64,000 nucleotides of DNA from an uncultured Marinobacterium sp. (GTDB lineage: Bacteria; Pseudomonadota; Gammaproteobacteria; Pseudomonadales; Balneatricaceae). The notes under the pieces are model-generated. The model saw nothing but the letters and a program-made list of their open reading frames with translations, made no database searches and was not told where the DNA came from. Of the stretch, positions 25,392 to 34,321 are shown piece after piece; within the stretch, counting starts at the first letter, position 1, and every line of letters starts with the position of its first letter. The DNA is taken from contig CANMWJ010000010.1 in NCBI GenBank assembly GCA_947501565.1, forward strand, positions 83,881 to 147,880, read 5' to 3'. Both the position numbers and the translations under genes were made by a program.

Positions 25392-25976
25392 TTAAAAGTG
25401 CATATCGAGATGAGCCTGGAAACGGGTGAAGTCCGCTTCGATATCAGCGTTTTTCATCACGTCGTAGCACGCAAAGGTCGGGAGGGCATCCAATCCGAAG
25501 AAGCGGAAGTTCATATGCATAGGGAAGAACAGATCGTCGACGCTTTTGCCCTGGAACAGGTATTCGCTCTTATCATTAAAGGACTCTTCTGGAGCGTTGA
25601 AGGTCAGTGACAGCATATATTTGCTGCCGGTGAGCGTGCCGCCAGCGCCATAGTTTTTCTTCGGATCCGCTTCTGTGCGACCATCGAATTGGGTCAGCCG
25701 ACCGTCCATACCGGCAGTGTAGACTTCATCCATGTATTTTTTGAATGTCCAGGGTACGCCCATCCAGTTCACTGGGCTTTGTAGCAAAATCACATCAGCC
25801 CATCGGTGGTTCTCTACTTCCTGCTCGATCTCCCAATCGTTATCGACGGTGACAATACGTGTGTCATGGCCCTTCGTGGTCAATAATTCGTCAGCGACCT
25901 GAGTGAGAGTGCCGTTCAGACGACCCTCTGCAAATGGGTATTTGTGGTGAGCGTTGATAATCAGAACATTACTCAT
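25392..25976 (-). CDS. NAD(P)H:quinone oxidoreductase, flavodoxin-like fold (MdaB-type)
   Basis: Product of 194 residues. Motif [20 protein letters not shown] at the N-terminus is the MdaB-type phosphate-binding loop, followed by [20 protein letters not shown] (near 57) and [13 protein letters not shown] (near 118). Such enzymes reduce quinones by two electrons using FAD/FMN. It is transcribed divergently from an HxlR regulator over a region with inverted repeats, the usual electrophile-sensing arrangement. Confidence 0.9.
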   Translation of the reverse strand: MSNVLIINAHHKYPFAEGRLNGTLTQVADELLTTKGHDTRIVTVDNDWEIEQEVENHRWADVILLQSPVNWMGVPWTFKKYMDEVYTAGMDGRLTQFDGRTEADPKKNYGAGGTLTGSKYMLSLTFNAPEESFNDKSEYLFQGKSVDDLFFPMHMNFRFFGLDALPTFACYDVMKNADIEADFTRFQAHLDMHF

Positions 25977-26016
25977 GGTAAACCTACACTGTGTGTTACG
26001 TTTAAGTGAAATAGTT

Positions 26017-26075
26017 ATACCAGGTATCCTATGGTAACCTTGTGGGCGCTCTCAATTAGTTTACTTTTGGTAACC
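26017..26075. promoter_or_regulatory. Putative HxlR operator in the mdaB-like/hxlR divergent region
   Basis: A perfect dyad ATACC-A-GGTAT (26017-26027) lies beside two direct copies of TGGTAACC (26032-26039 and 26068-26075) spaced 36 bp apart. HxlR-family dimers commonly bind such sites in divergent promoters. Confidence 0.5.
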
Positions 26076-26086
26076 AGGCAGAAAAT

Positions 26087-26455
26087 ATGGGTTCAGATTC
26101 GAAAACGTACTTAGAAACAGACAGTTACGGACGAAAAAAAGTTATCAATGCCTGTATGGCACCCTGCGCGATCGAAAAGGGGATGCGCTTGATCGGCGGC
26201 AAGTGGACGGGTTCGATCATCTATCACCTGAAAGATGGACCGGTTCGCTTTAACGATCTGACCCGTATGCTAGGCGGTGCCAGCAAGAAAATGATCGATC
26301 AGCGCCTGAAAGAGCTGGAAGCCAAAAACATGGTTATCCGGAAGGTGATCAGTGATCGCCCGGTGGCAGTGACCTATGAACTCACCGACTTTGGGCGTTC
26401 GGCTCTGGATATTCTGGATCGCCTGCGCGTGTGGTCTGAATCGAATGCGCTATAA
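26087..26455 (+). CDS. HxlR-family winged-helix regulator
   Basis: Product of 122 residues with an HxlR/DUF24 domain: CAIEKGMRLIGGKWTGSIIY (Cys plus GGKW motif), then RFNDLTRMLGGASKKMIDQR (recognition helix) and the wing RKVISDRPVAVTYELTDFG. Cysteines near residues 23 and 27 (CMAPC) could sense electrophiles as in YodB/HypR relatives. Divergent from the quinone reductase gene that it probably represses. Confidence 0.92.
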   Translation: MGSDSKTYLETDSYGRKKVINACMAPCAIEKGMRLIGGKWTGSIIYHLKDGPVRFNDLTRMLGGASKKMIDQRLKELEAKNMVIRKVISDRPVAVTYELTDFGRSALDILDRLRVWSESNAL

Positions 26456-26585
26456 GCAAAAACGGGCGGTGCCTGTTGTGGTCATTCGATAGTGTTTCTT
26501 ATGAGGGGGCGATTTAAGTTGCTCCCTTTTTTATTCACGTTGCCGTGTATAATCCGGCGGTTTTTTAGAAGAGCAGGTTTTACGA

Positions 26586-27860
26586 GTGGTAAATAGCGCA
26601 GGCGCCTTGGCTGCTAACAATCGATTGTTTAATCCCGTACTTATCGCGGGATGTGTCATTATTCTTGTCAGCTTTGCTGTCCGTTCCTCATTTGGGCTGT
26701 TTCAGATCCCGATTGCAGAGGAGTTCAACTGGTTGCGGGAGGACTTCTCCTTCGCCATCGCTATCCAGAACCTGTTCTGGGGTATCGGTCAGCCGATGTT
26801 CAGCGCGTTGGCAGAGAAGTACGGCGACCGTAAAGCGATCATTGCCGGTGCCGCCTGTTATGTGGTGGGCTTGGTACTTTCCTCCTTTGCGATCACGCCG
26901 GGCCAGCATCAGTTGCTGGAGATGCTGGTGGGATTTGGAATCGCGGGGACCGGTTTTGGTGTCATTCTCGCGGTGGTGGGCCGAGCAGCGTCCGATAAAC
27001 ACCGCTCTATGGCGCTGGGTATTGCAACCGCAGCTGGCTCTGCCGGGCAGATCGTTGGTCCGCCTGTGGCGCAGATTCTGCTGGATCAGATGCCGTGGCA
27101 GTCGGTATTTATCGCTTTTGCCGGTTTTATCGTCCTTTCACTGGCAGCGCTGTTTTTTATGCGTGCACCACTGCCAGCTAAGGCGTCACACAGTGAAGAG
27201 AAGATGGGCGCTGTGCTGAAGAAGGCGATTAAAGATCCATCCTTTGCGTTTATCTTTATCGGTTTCTTCTCCTGTGGTTACCAGCTGGCATTTATCACCG
27301 CCCACTTTCCCGCTTTTATTACCGAGATGTGCAGCGCTGTTTCGCCGGGCAGCATCATTCAGTCACTGGGAGTCACCTCAACGTCCACGCTGGGCGCTGT
27401 CGCGATTGCGTTGATCGGAGTCTCCAATATCGGAGGCACGGTGGCAGCTGGCTGGTTAGGTAATAAGTACTCAAGAAAGTACCTGCTGGCGGGGATCTAT
27501 CTGCTGCGCACGATTGTTGCGGCAGCTTTTATTCTCAATCCGATCACGCCCGAAACCGTTGTACTGTTCTCAATCTCCATGGGCGCGCTCTGGTTGGCAA
27601 CCGTGCCGCTGACATCGGGTCTGGTCGCCCAGATATATGGCCTGCGCTACATGGGGACATTGTACGGTTTGGTATTCTTCTCCCACCAGTTGGGTGGATT
27701 CCTCGGTGTGTGGTTGGGCGGAATGATGTACGACCTCTACGGCAGCTACAACGTCGTGTGGTGGGTTGGTGTTGGTTTTGGTTTATTATCTGCCATCATC
27801 CATCTGCCGGTTGAGGAGAAACCCTGGGCCGATCGCAATGCGGCGGTTGCAGCGGCCTGA
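26586..27860 (+). CDS. MFS transporter (monocarboxylate/OFA-like)
   Basis: Twelve-helix major facilitator of 424 residues. The first helix region includes FAVRSSFGLFQIPIAEEFNW, the loop 2-3 motif is AEKYGDRKAIIAG, and helix 5 has GIATAAGSAGQIVGPPVAQI. This pattern resembles monocarboxylate or oxalate:formate-type porters. The start is GTG 26586. It is a monocistronic unit closed by a strong terminator. Confidence 0.88.
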   Translation: MVNSAGALAANNRLFNPVLIAGCVIILVSFAVRSSFGLFQIPIAEEFNWLREDFSFAIAIQNLFWGIGQPMFSALAEKYGDRKAIIAGAACYVVGLVLSSFAITPGQHQLLEMLVGFGIAGTGFGVILAVVGRAASDKHRSMALGIATAAGSAGQIVGPPVAQILLDQMPWQSVFIAFAGFIVLSLAALFFMRAPLPAKASHSEEKMGAVLKKAIKDPSFAFIFIGFFSCGYQLAFITAHFPAFITEMCSAVSPGSIIQSLGVTSTSTLGAVAIALIGVSNIGGTVAAGWLGNKYSRKYLLAGIYLLRTIVAAAFILNPITPETVVLFSISMGALWLATVPLTSGLVAQIYGLRYMGTLYGLVFFSHQLGGFLGVWLGGMMYDLYGSYNVVWWVGVGFGLLSAIIHLPVEEKPWADRNAAVAAA

Positions 27861-27893
27861 TACAGAGCCAACTTAGCTGAACTGAACGTGTTG

Positions 27894-27932
27894 TCCCGGC
27901 ACCGCTTGGTGCGGTGCCGGGAGAATGTTTTC
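27894..27932 (+). terminator. Terminator after the MFS gene
   Basis: Twelve-bp stem TCCCGGCACCGC/GCGGTGCCGGGA with a 5-nt loop, followed by GAATGTTTT. Confidence 0.8.
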
Positions 27933-28064
27933 GGTCTAATTTGATCGATCGTGCTAGAATGCGCGCCATATCCCAGTGTCTGCCGACACACTGTCTCTGC
28001 CACGGCTCTACGTGGCGATACGTATTACCCGGTTTGCACCTAACGATTCCTAAAGAGTACTCAA

Positions 28065-30248
28065 ATGGAAATCAAAGTTAATTTTCTTGATAACCTCCGC
28101 CTTGAGGCGAAGTTTGATGATTACACCGTCATTGCCGATCAGCCTATCCGCTACAAAGGCGACGGCTCTGCGCCAAGCCCGTTTGATTACTTCTTAGCAT
28201 CCTCCGCAATGTGCGCGGCTTATTTCGTCAAGGTGTACTGCAACGCCCGTGATATCCCGACCGACGATATCCGCATCTCGCAGAACAACATTGTTGATCC
28301 CGAGAACCGTTACAACCAGATCTTCCAGATTCAGGTTGAGCTGCCGGACAACATCTCAGACCGTGACCGCACCGGTATTCTTCGTGCCATCGATCGCTGT
28401 ACCGTGAAGAAAGTGGTGCAGGAGGGGCCGGAGTTCAAGATCGAGAACGTCGACAATCTGGATGCGGATTCCTCCATCATGGCGATGGATATGACCGGCG
28501 GCGACAACACCATGATCCTGGGTAAGGATCTGCCACTGGAGCAGACCATCGCCAACATGTCCGGCATCCTCGAAGGGCTGGGCATGAAGATCGAGATCTC
28601 CTCCTGGCGTAATATCGTACCGAACGTGTGGTCTCTACATATCCGTGATGCCGCATCACCGATGTGTTTCACCAACGGTAAGGGTGCAACCAAAGAGAGC
28701 GCCCTGGCTTCTGCGCTGGGTGAGTTTATCGAACGCCTGAGCTGCAACTTCTTCTACAACGATCAGTACTTCGGTGAAGAGATCGCCAACGCCGATTTTG
28801 TGCACTACCCGAACGAGAAGTGGTTTGCGCTGACCCCGGATGATTCCATCCCGGAAGGCCTGCTGGATGAGTACTGTCTGGAGATCTACGATCCGGAAAA
28901 CGAACTGTGCGGTTCCAATCTGATCGATACCAACTCCGGCAATTTCGAACGCGGTATCTGTGCGCTGCCGTACGTGCGCCAGTCCGATCAGGAGACGGTC
29001 TACTTCCCGTCCAATCTGCTGGAAAACCTCTTCCTAAGTAACGGCATGAGTGCCGGTAACAACATCCACGAAGCTAAGGTGCAGTGCCTCTCTGAGATCT
29101 TCGAACGTGCGGTGAAACGCCAGATCATCGAAGAGGAAATTGTACTGCCGGACGTACCTGAAGAGGTGCTGGCTAAGTACCCGGGTATCGTTGCGGGTAT
29201 CCAGGGGCTGGAGGAGCAGGGCTTCCCGGTTGTCGTGAAAGATGCGTCCCTCGGTGGCCAGTTCCCGGTGATGTGTGTAACCCTGATGAACCCACGCACC
29301 GGCGGCGTATTCGCCTCCTTCGGTGCACACCCGAGCTTCGAAGTCGCGCTGGAGCGCAGCCTGACCGAACTGCTGCAGGGGCGCAGCTTTGAAGGCCTGA
29401 ACGATGTACCACCGCCGACGTTTAATAGCCTGGCGGTGCAGGAGCCGAACAACTTTGTTGAGCACTTTATCGATTCCACCGGTGTGATCTCCTGGCGTTT
29501 CTTCAGCGCCAAACACGATTACGAGTTCTGCGAGTGGGATTTCTCCGGCAGTAACGAGGAGGAGAGTGCGGGCCTGATGCAGATCCTGGAGGATCAGGGT
29601 AAAGAAGCCTACATCGCCACCTTTGATGATCTGGGAGCGGCGGCCTGTCGTATCGTTGTGCCGGGTTACTCCGAAGTGTATCCGGTCGAAGACCTGATCT
29701 GGGATAACACCAACAAGGCGCTGCAGTTCCGCGAAGAGATCCTGATAATCCACTCGCTGGAGGATGAGGAGCTGGCCGAGCTGGTGGAAGCGCTGGAGGA
29801 GAGCGGTGAAGACAACTACACCGACATCAAGACGCTGATCGGTATCGAGTTTGACGAGAACACCGTCTGGGGTCAGCTCACCGTGCTTGAGCTGAAGATC
29901 CTGATCTACCTCGCGCTGCAAGAGTATGAAGCGGCGCAGGAGCTGGTGGAAACCTTCCTGCAGTTCAACGACAACACCGTTGAGCGTGGCCTGTTCTACC
30001 GTGCGGTAAACGCCGTATTGGAGATCGCGCTGGACGATGAGCTGGAGCTGGACGACTACATCTACAACCTCAACCGCATGTTCGGTGAAGAGGTGATGGA
30101 GAACGTAGTCGGTTCCGTGACCGGTGAGGTGAAGTTCTTCGGCCTGACGCCAACCAACATGAAGCTGGAAGGTCTCGATAAACACCTGCGTCTGATCGAG
30201 AGCTACAAGAAGCTGCACGCAGCGCGCGCGGCCCTGGCAGCGAAGTAA
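28065..30248 (+). CDS. OsmC domain/YcaO domain fusion protein
   Basis: Product of 727 residues. The N-terminal OsmC-like domain (about 1-140) carries the paired redox cysteines Cys50 (SSAMCAAYF) and Cys112 (IDRCTVKK). A YcaO ATP-binding domain follows (about 190-560: KGATKESALASALGEFIERL and EAKVQCLSEIFERAVKR contain the Glu residues that hold Mg-ATP), then a helical C-terminal part like that of E. coli YcaO. YcaO enzymes activate amide oxygens; E. coli YcaO assists RimO ribosomal thiomethylation. The OsmC fusion suggests a thiol or peroxide link. No RiPP precursor lies next to it. Confidence 0.93.
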   Translation: MEIKVNFLDNLRLEAKFDDYTVIADQPIRYKGDGSAPSPFDYFLASSAMCAAYFVKVYCNARDIPTDDIRISQNNIVDPENRYNQIFQIQVELPDNISDRDRTGILRAIDRCTVKKVVQEGPEFKIENVDNLDADSSIMAMDMTGGDNTMILGKDLPLEQTIANMSGILEGLGMKIEISSWRNIVPNVWSLHIRDAASPMCFTNGKGATKESALASALGEFIERLSCNFFYNDQYFGEEIANADFVHYPNEKWFALTPDDSIPEGLLDEYCLEIYDPENELCGSNLIDTNSGNFERGICALPYVRQSDQETVYFPSNLLENLFLSNGMSAGNNIHEAKVQCLSEIFERAVKRQIIEEEIVLPDVPEEVLAKYPGIVAGIQGLEEQGFPVVVKDASLGGQFPVMCVTLMNPRTGGVFASFGAHPSFEVALERSLTELLQGRSFEGLNDVPPPTFNSLAVQEPNNFVEHFIDSTGVISWRFFSAKHDYEFCEWDFSGSNEEESAGLMQILEDQGKEAYIATFDDLGAAACRIVVPGYSEVYPVEDLIWDNTNKALQFREEILIIHSLEDEELAELVEALEESGEDNYTDIKTLIGIEFDENTVWGQLTVLELKILIYLALQEYEAAQELVETFLQFNDNTVERGLFYRAVNAVLEIALDDELELDDYIYNLNRMFGEEVMENVVGSVTGEVKFFGLTPTNMKLEGLDKHLRLIESYKKLHAARAALAAK

Positions 30249-30279
30249 AGCTGTAATTCTGCGCCATCCAATGCACGTC

Positions 30280-30337
30280 GTTGGGTGTCGCTACACTCGG
30301 CCCAACCTACAGGGTGCAATGCCATGTGGGTTGGGCG
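30280..30337. repeat. Dispersed palindromic repeat after OsmC-YcaO gene
   Basis: GTTGGGTGTCGCTACACTCG followed by GCCCAACCTAC (30280-30310), then a partial second arm GTGGGTTGGGCGAG. Related to the repeats at 6964 and 50386-50676. No gene is visible between 30249 and 30441. Confidence 0.6.
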
Positions 30338-30441
30338 AGTAACCGGTTAGATTTCTCCTAGCATCTGTTCCTATTCTTACGGGTTAAAACCAACACACGC
30401 ATATTGCACGTCCGGCCTCGCAGCACAGCCTGAATCGGCAT

Positions 30442-31335
30442 TTATCGCAGTATCGGGTTTGACTCAATAAACTCCAGAAAGGCTTTCACTTTACCCGTTA
30501 GGTACTTGCGCGAAGGGTAGACAAGATTGACCGGGTAACGCTGGCCAACGTAGCCGGGCAATACATTGATCAGACGACCCGCCTTCAGATCCTCTTCAAT
30601 GATAAATTCAGGAATGTGCGCAATCCCCAGATGGTTGATCGCCGCGTTTCTTGCCGCTTGTGCGCTGTTCACCGACAGGAAGCCGTCTATATCCATTGAT
30701 ACGTTTCGCTTAGAAATGTAGTTGGTGTAATGCCAGCGCGTGCTTTCGCGCATATTGGGATCGATGATGCAGTTGTGCCGACTAAGGTCCGACGGAATCT
30801 GCGGGGCGGGGTGTTCTCTAAGGTATTCGGGTGTTGCACAGGTGATCGCCTGAAACGTAAAGATGCGCCGTGCAACCAGCGATGAATCATCAAGCGCGCC
30901 GATCCGTATCGCAACATCAAAACCCTCCTCAATGATATTGGAATAACGGTCGGTAAGGACCAGCTCAATCTCGATCTCGGGGTAGAGGGCATGGAACCGG
31001 GCAATGGGTTCCATCAGCTTCCACTCGCCAAGGGTTTGCGGCGCCGCGACCCGAATGGTGCCGGTCAGTGTGGTTGGCTCAGAGTTGAGGGATTGGTCCA
31101 GCTGTTCGATATCATCGATCAGCGCTTTGCAGCGGTTGTAGTAAACCTCACCCTCGGCGGTGGTCGTCATATGGCGGGTATTACGGTTGAACAACCTGAC
31201 GTTGAGTGTCTGCTCCAGCAAACTTATGCGCTTGCTTATCAGCGACTTGCTCTTACCTAAACGCCGGGCAGCGCCCGTAAAAGACCCTTCCTCAACCGTC
31301 GCGACCACCATACTCATCAGCTGAACCTTGTCCAT
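30442..31335 (-). CDS. LysR-family regulator divergent from catechol dioxygenase
   Basis: LTTR of 297 residues. The HTH region is about 3-60 (GSFTGAARRLGKSKSLISKR, then LNVRLFNRNTRHM) and the effector domain runs from about 90 (AAPQTLGEWKLMEPIARFHA, IEIELVLTDRYSNIIEEGFD). It is transcribed away from the catechol 2,3-dioxygenase gene 196 bp upstream, the classical arrangement for LysR control of a catabolic enzyme. Confidence 0.9.
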   Translation of the reverse strand: MDKVQLMSMVVATVEEGSFTGAARRLGKSKSLISKRISLLEQTLNVRLFNRNTRHMTTTAEGEVYYNRCKALIDDIEQLDQSLNSEPTTLTGTIRVAAPQTLGEWKLMEPIARFHALYPEIEIELVLTDRYSNIIEEGFDVAIRIGALDDSSLVARRIFTFQAITCATPEYLREHPAPQIPSDLSRHNCIIDPNMRESTRWHYTNYISKRNVSMDIDGFLSVNSAQAARNAAINHLGIAHIPEFIIEEDLKAGRLINVLPGYVGQRYPVNLVYPSRKYLTGKVKAFLEFIESNPILR

Positions 31336-31339
31336 TGTA

Positions 31340-31365
31340 GAATCTCATTCACCAATGTTTTGAAT
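31340..31365. promoter_or_regulatory. Possible LysR binding site upstream of the dioxygenase gene
   Basis: GAAT (31340), ATTC (31347) and GAAT (31362) form overlapping dyads, including ATTC-N11-GAAT, close to the T-N11-A rule of LysR proteins. It lies next to the LysR start. Only a weak motif call. Confidence 0.35.
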
Positions 31366-31531
31366 GTTCGCATTATTGTCCACAAAACGCTCCGGGTGAA
31401 TACTTAATATCAGAAGCTTTGGGAAAGCAGCGGCGGGATAGCTTGGATTGGCTATCTGCGAGACAAGCTGACAACTAGGTTTCGTTAACGATGGGTTATT
31501 CAGAGCAGAATAAAAACAACAGAGGTTCGTT

Positions 31532-32455
31532 ATGAGAAAAGGCGTTTTGAGACCGGGACATATTCAGATTCGCGTACTGGACATGCCGGAGGCACTTAAA
31601 CATTATCGGGATCTGCTGGGGCTGATTGAGGTAGAAACGGACAATCAGGGGCGTGTGTACCTGAAGGGCTGGACCGAGATCGATAAGTTCTCGCTGGTAC
31701 TGCGTGAAGCTGATCGCCCGGGGATGGATTTTGTGGGGTACAAGGTGGTCAGTGAAGCGGCGTTGGATCGGTTACGGGAAGACCTGGTGCAGTTTGGCTG
31801 TAATGTCGAGGATATTCCCGCCGGTGAGCTAAGCGGATGTGGACGCCGTGTACGATTCGACTCGCCTACCGGGCACATGTTTGAGCTGTATGCCGACAAA
31901 GAACAGACCGGTAAATGGGGCGTATCTGCGACCAATCCGGAAGCCTGGCCACGCGGATTACGCGGTATGAAAGCAACACGCTTTGACCACTGCTTACTGT
32001 ACGGCCCAAACATCGCTGGCACGCAGCGCTTGTTCGAAGAGGTACTGGGATTCGATCTGTCTGAACAGGTGCTGGAAGCCGACGGCACCCGCATTGCAGC
32101 CTTTATGAGTGTCGGGATGAAGGCGCACGACGTGGCGTTTATTGAGCATCCGGAACCCGGCAAACTGCACCACGCGTCGTTCTTCCTGAATACATGGGAG
32201 GATGTGTTGCGCGCGGCAGATTTGATCTCGATGGAAGATGTATCACTGGATATCGGGCCGACACGGCATGGTCTGACCCACGGTAAAACGATCTACTTTT
32301 TCGACCCGTCCGGAAACCGCAGTGAGGTGTTCTGTGAAGGGGACTACACCTATCCGGATCACCCAACGGTGACCTGGACTACCGATCAGATCGGCAAATC
32401 GATCTTCTACCATGACCGCACATTAAATGACCGGTTCTTAACGGTCGTGACCTAA
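31532..32455 (+). CDS. Catechol 2,3-dioxygenase (extradiol, VOC superfamily)
   Basis: Fe(II)-dependent extradiol ring cleavage enzyme of 307 residues, with two VOC modules. Metal ligands are recognisable in the C-terminal module: His in [11 protein letters not shown] (near 151), His in [13 protein letters not shown] (near 213) and Glu in [16 protein letters not shown] (near 263). The pattern fits the XylE/DmpB type. No semialdehyde dehydrogenase, hydrolase or other meta-pathway gene is adjacent, so the enzyme is an orphan in this window. A perfect-palindrome terminator follows. Confidence 0.92.
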   Translation: MRKGVLRPGHIQIRVLDMPEALKHYRDLLGLIEVETDNQGRVYLKGWTEIDKFSLVLREADRPGMDFVGYKVVSEAALDRLREDLVQFGCNVEDIPAGELSGCGRRVRFDSPTGHMFELYADKEQTGKWGVSATNPEAWPRGLRGMKATRFDHCLLYGPNIAGTQRLFEEVLGFDLSEQVLEADGTRIAAFMSVGMKAHDVAFIEHPEPGKLHHASFFLNTWEDVLRAADLISMEDVSLDIGPTRHGLTHGKTIYFFDPSGNRSEVFCEGDYTYPDHPTVTWTTDQIGKSIFYHDRTLNDRFLTVVT

Positions 32456-32560
32456 GAACTAGCCGAGCGTTGAAGGAATTGTTCAACGCACATTTCCCAG
32501 CTTGGTCGTATCCGGCGGTGGAGACCCTGTCTCTGCCTGCCGAATTACCTCCTGGCTTTT

Positions 32561-32586
32561 GGCCCCTTAATTAAGGGGCCTTTTTT
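32561..32586 (+). terminator. Terminator after catechol dioxygenase gene
   Basis: Perfect palindrome GGCCCCTTAATTAAGGGGCC (32561-32580) followed by TTTTTT. Confidence 0.9.
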
Positions 32587-32911
32587 GTGAGGTAGAGGGC
32601 AGGGAGTGTAGCGGGATAGTTAGGGTATGGAATGTTGATATGTCGGTCGTTGCTTCGCATTGGCTAACCTAAGGCGCTGCTGTGCGTTTCTTTACCGAAT
32701 TAAGCTTTCCTACGCAGTCCCTTGTGTTCCGTTAAGTGTCGAGTCGGAAGAGAGTTTGTCATACGATAGTTTTGGTGGAACGAACCGAAGAAAATGCCAA
32801 GTTTGGCTGGCATTCCTTTCTGTTTTTTCACACCGTCATGTCATGGTTTGAGATCGTTTGTCCTGAAGGCGATGCATTTAGCAACGTCACCTACCCAAAG
32901 GGGACTTTACG
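32587..32911. other. Intergenic region at the left edge of the caspase locus
   Basis: No gene, repeat or clear promoter is seen in these 325 bases. A reading frame at 32660-32851 has no ribosome-binding site or recognisable content. Confidence 0.4.
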
Positions 32912-33676
32912 ATGAATATGATCACAAAACCGATCTCCCAGATGATTGGATTAGCATGGGCACTGGGCATGACAATCGGGGCGCTGTATTTCTTCTGGCC
33001 TCAGGCTTATGCGGTGACGGCCTACCACTCGGGCTTTCTGCCTATGACAGAGAAGGTGAAGGAGGTATCGCCAGAAGTCTGGTTTAAATATCAAGAAAAC
33101 TTGCTGTCCAACGCGGAGGTCACGTTGACAGCATTGCGGGGGCGTTTGTCCAACAACAACAGCACAATCGACAAGAAGTCTGGTGAGTACCGTAAACAGG
33201 AGCGTGCCAGTCAGGCCTTGCTTGATAAGGCCACTGCGTTGTATCAGAAGGCACCTGATGCATCAAGCTTTACTTTCATCGGTAAGGAGTACACTCCAGC
33301 CTCGTTTTCGACCCAGGTAGTGGTGTTGAAAAGCCAGCTGGACGGGGCAAGGGAGAGTCTGCGGTTACTTGAACAAGCGAAAGAGAAACTGAGTGCTGCC
33401 TGGATCGATGTGGCAAAGAAAGATGCCCAAATTTCGGCAGACCTTTCCCGCGTTGCTACCGCACGTGTGCTTTGGGATACGCAGAAGCTGCTGAGTGATC
33501 TTGAAATTAGCGTTGACTTCGATGATCTGAGTACGATGTCTGAGCATGATATTCGCACGGTTGAGGAACTCATTAAGGACTCGGAGCGCTTGCCTATGCA
33601 GCCGTCAGCAACCGATACGTCTGCGGCGGGTGGTATGTCTGATGAAGCGCTTAAGATCTTGTTGAACGCAAGCTAA
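32912..33676 (+). CDS. Membrane-anchored coiled-coil protein of unknown function
   Basis: Product of 254 residues. One N-terminal membrane segment (about 10-35, IGLAWALGMTIGALYFFWPQ) is followed by a long, mostly helical part with heptad-like stretches (KSQLDGARESLRLLEQAKEK). The tail is Ser/Thr/Ala rich. I do not recognise a family. It is the first gene of a plus-strand trio with an OmpA-domain protein and a caspase-like protein, so it may anchor or space an envelope complex. AAAGGGGAC precedes the ATG. A hairpin separates it from the next gene. Confidence 0.75.
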   Translation: MNMITKPISQMIGLAWALGMTIGALYFFWPQAYAVTAYHSGFLPMTEKVKEVSPEVWFKYQENLLSNAEVTLTALRGRLSNNNSTIDKKSGEYRKQERASQALLDKATALYQKAPDASSFTFIGKEYTPASFSTQVVVLKSQLDGARESLRLLEQAKEKLSAAWIDVAKKDAQISADLSRVATARVLWDTQKLLSDLEISVDFDDLSTMSEHDIRTVEELIKDSERLPMQPSATDTSAAGGMSDEALKILLNAS

Positions 33677-33702
33677 CCCTCACCGTAAACTAAGCCTTCC
33701 TG

Positions 33703-33725
33703 AGCACCCGCCAAAGGCGGGTGCT
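33703..33725 (+). terminator. Hairpin between coiled-coil and OmpA-domain genes
   Basis: Ten-bp perfect stem AGCACCCGCC/GGCGGGTGCT with an AAA loop. Only GTTGG follows instead of a T run, so it may attenuate rather than fully end transcription. Confidence 0.6.
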
Positions 33726-33746
33726 GTTGGCGATCAAGGAGTGACC

Positions 33747-34316
33747 GTGAATATTTCTAGTCTTGCTGTAACCCTTTCATTAGCCGCTATGGCTCCAGTT
33801 TCTACCTGCTACGCGGCTGATTCATCAACCGCTATTCAAGACCTGCCCGATAACTTTGCCCGGTCTAAATCGGATTGGGTCGAAAAGCTCTCTGGGTTTG
33901 AATACAAAGGCCCCAGCCCCTGTGCTCAGACAAAGGGCTTGTGTGTTGAACCCGATACACCGCCGCCCGCTGCTGCGTTGGTACACTTTAACCATGATTC
34001 ATCGCGTATTTTGCCGCAGTACAATCAAGCGTTGAAAAACCTCGGGCAAGCTATGACTGATCAACTGCACGATACAGTACTGATTGTACAGGGCCATACC
34101 GATAGTACTGGTGCTGATGCGTATAACGATCGCCTTTCGGAAAAGCGTGCGCAGGCGGTCGTGAGTTATCTGAAAACTCGTTATGGCATTGCCTCTGTCC
34201 GTTTGATTGCAGAAGGCAAGGGTGAACACATGCCGATCGCTGATAACTCGACAGACGTCGGCCGTAAGCTTAATCGTCGAGTGATGTTCATCCGTCATGG
34301 CCGTTACATGGAGTAA
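33747..34316 (+). CDS. OmpA-domain periplasmic protein with short Cys motif
   Basis: Product of 189 residues with a signal peptide (ending STCYAAD) and a C-terminal OmpA peptidoglycan-binding domain (about 90-185). VHFNHDSSRILPQYNQALKN, VQGHTDSTGADAYNDRLSEK and LNRRVMF carry the conserved Asp and Arg that hold diaminopimelate. Before it lies YKGPSPCAQTKGLC, a Cys pair motif echoed in the DUF4384 protein at 40771 (YKGPSQFCMTATSC). GTG 33747 is chosen since AGGAG lies 6-10 bases upstream. Six bases separate it from the caspase-like gene. Confidence 0.85.
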   Translation: MNISSLAVTLSLAAMAPVSTCYAADSSTAIQDLPDNFARSKSDWVEKLSGFEYKGPSPCAQTKGLCVEPDTPPPAAALVHFNHDSSRILPQYNQALKNLGQAMTDQLHDTVLIVQGHTDSTGADAYNDRLSEKRAQAVVSYLKTRYGIASVRLIAEGKGEHMPIADNSTDVGRKLNRRVMFIRHGRYME

Positions 34317-34321
34317 TAACA

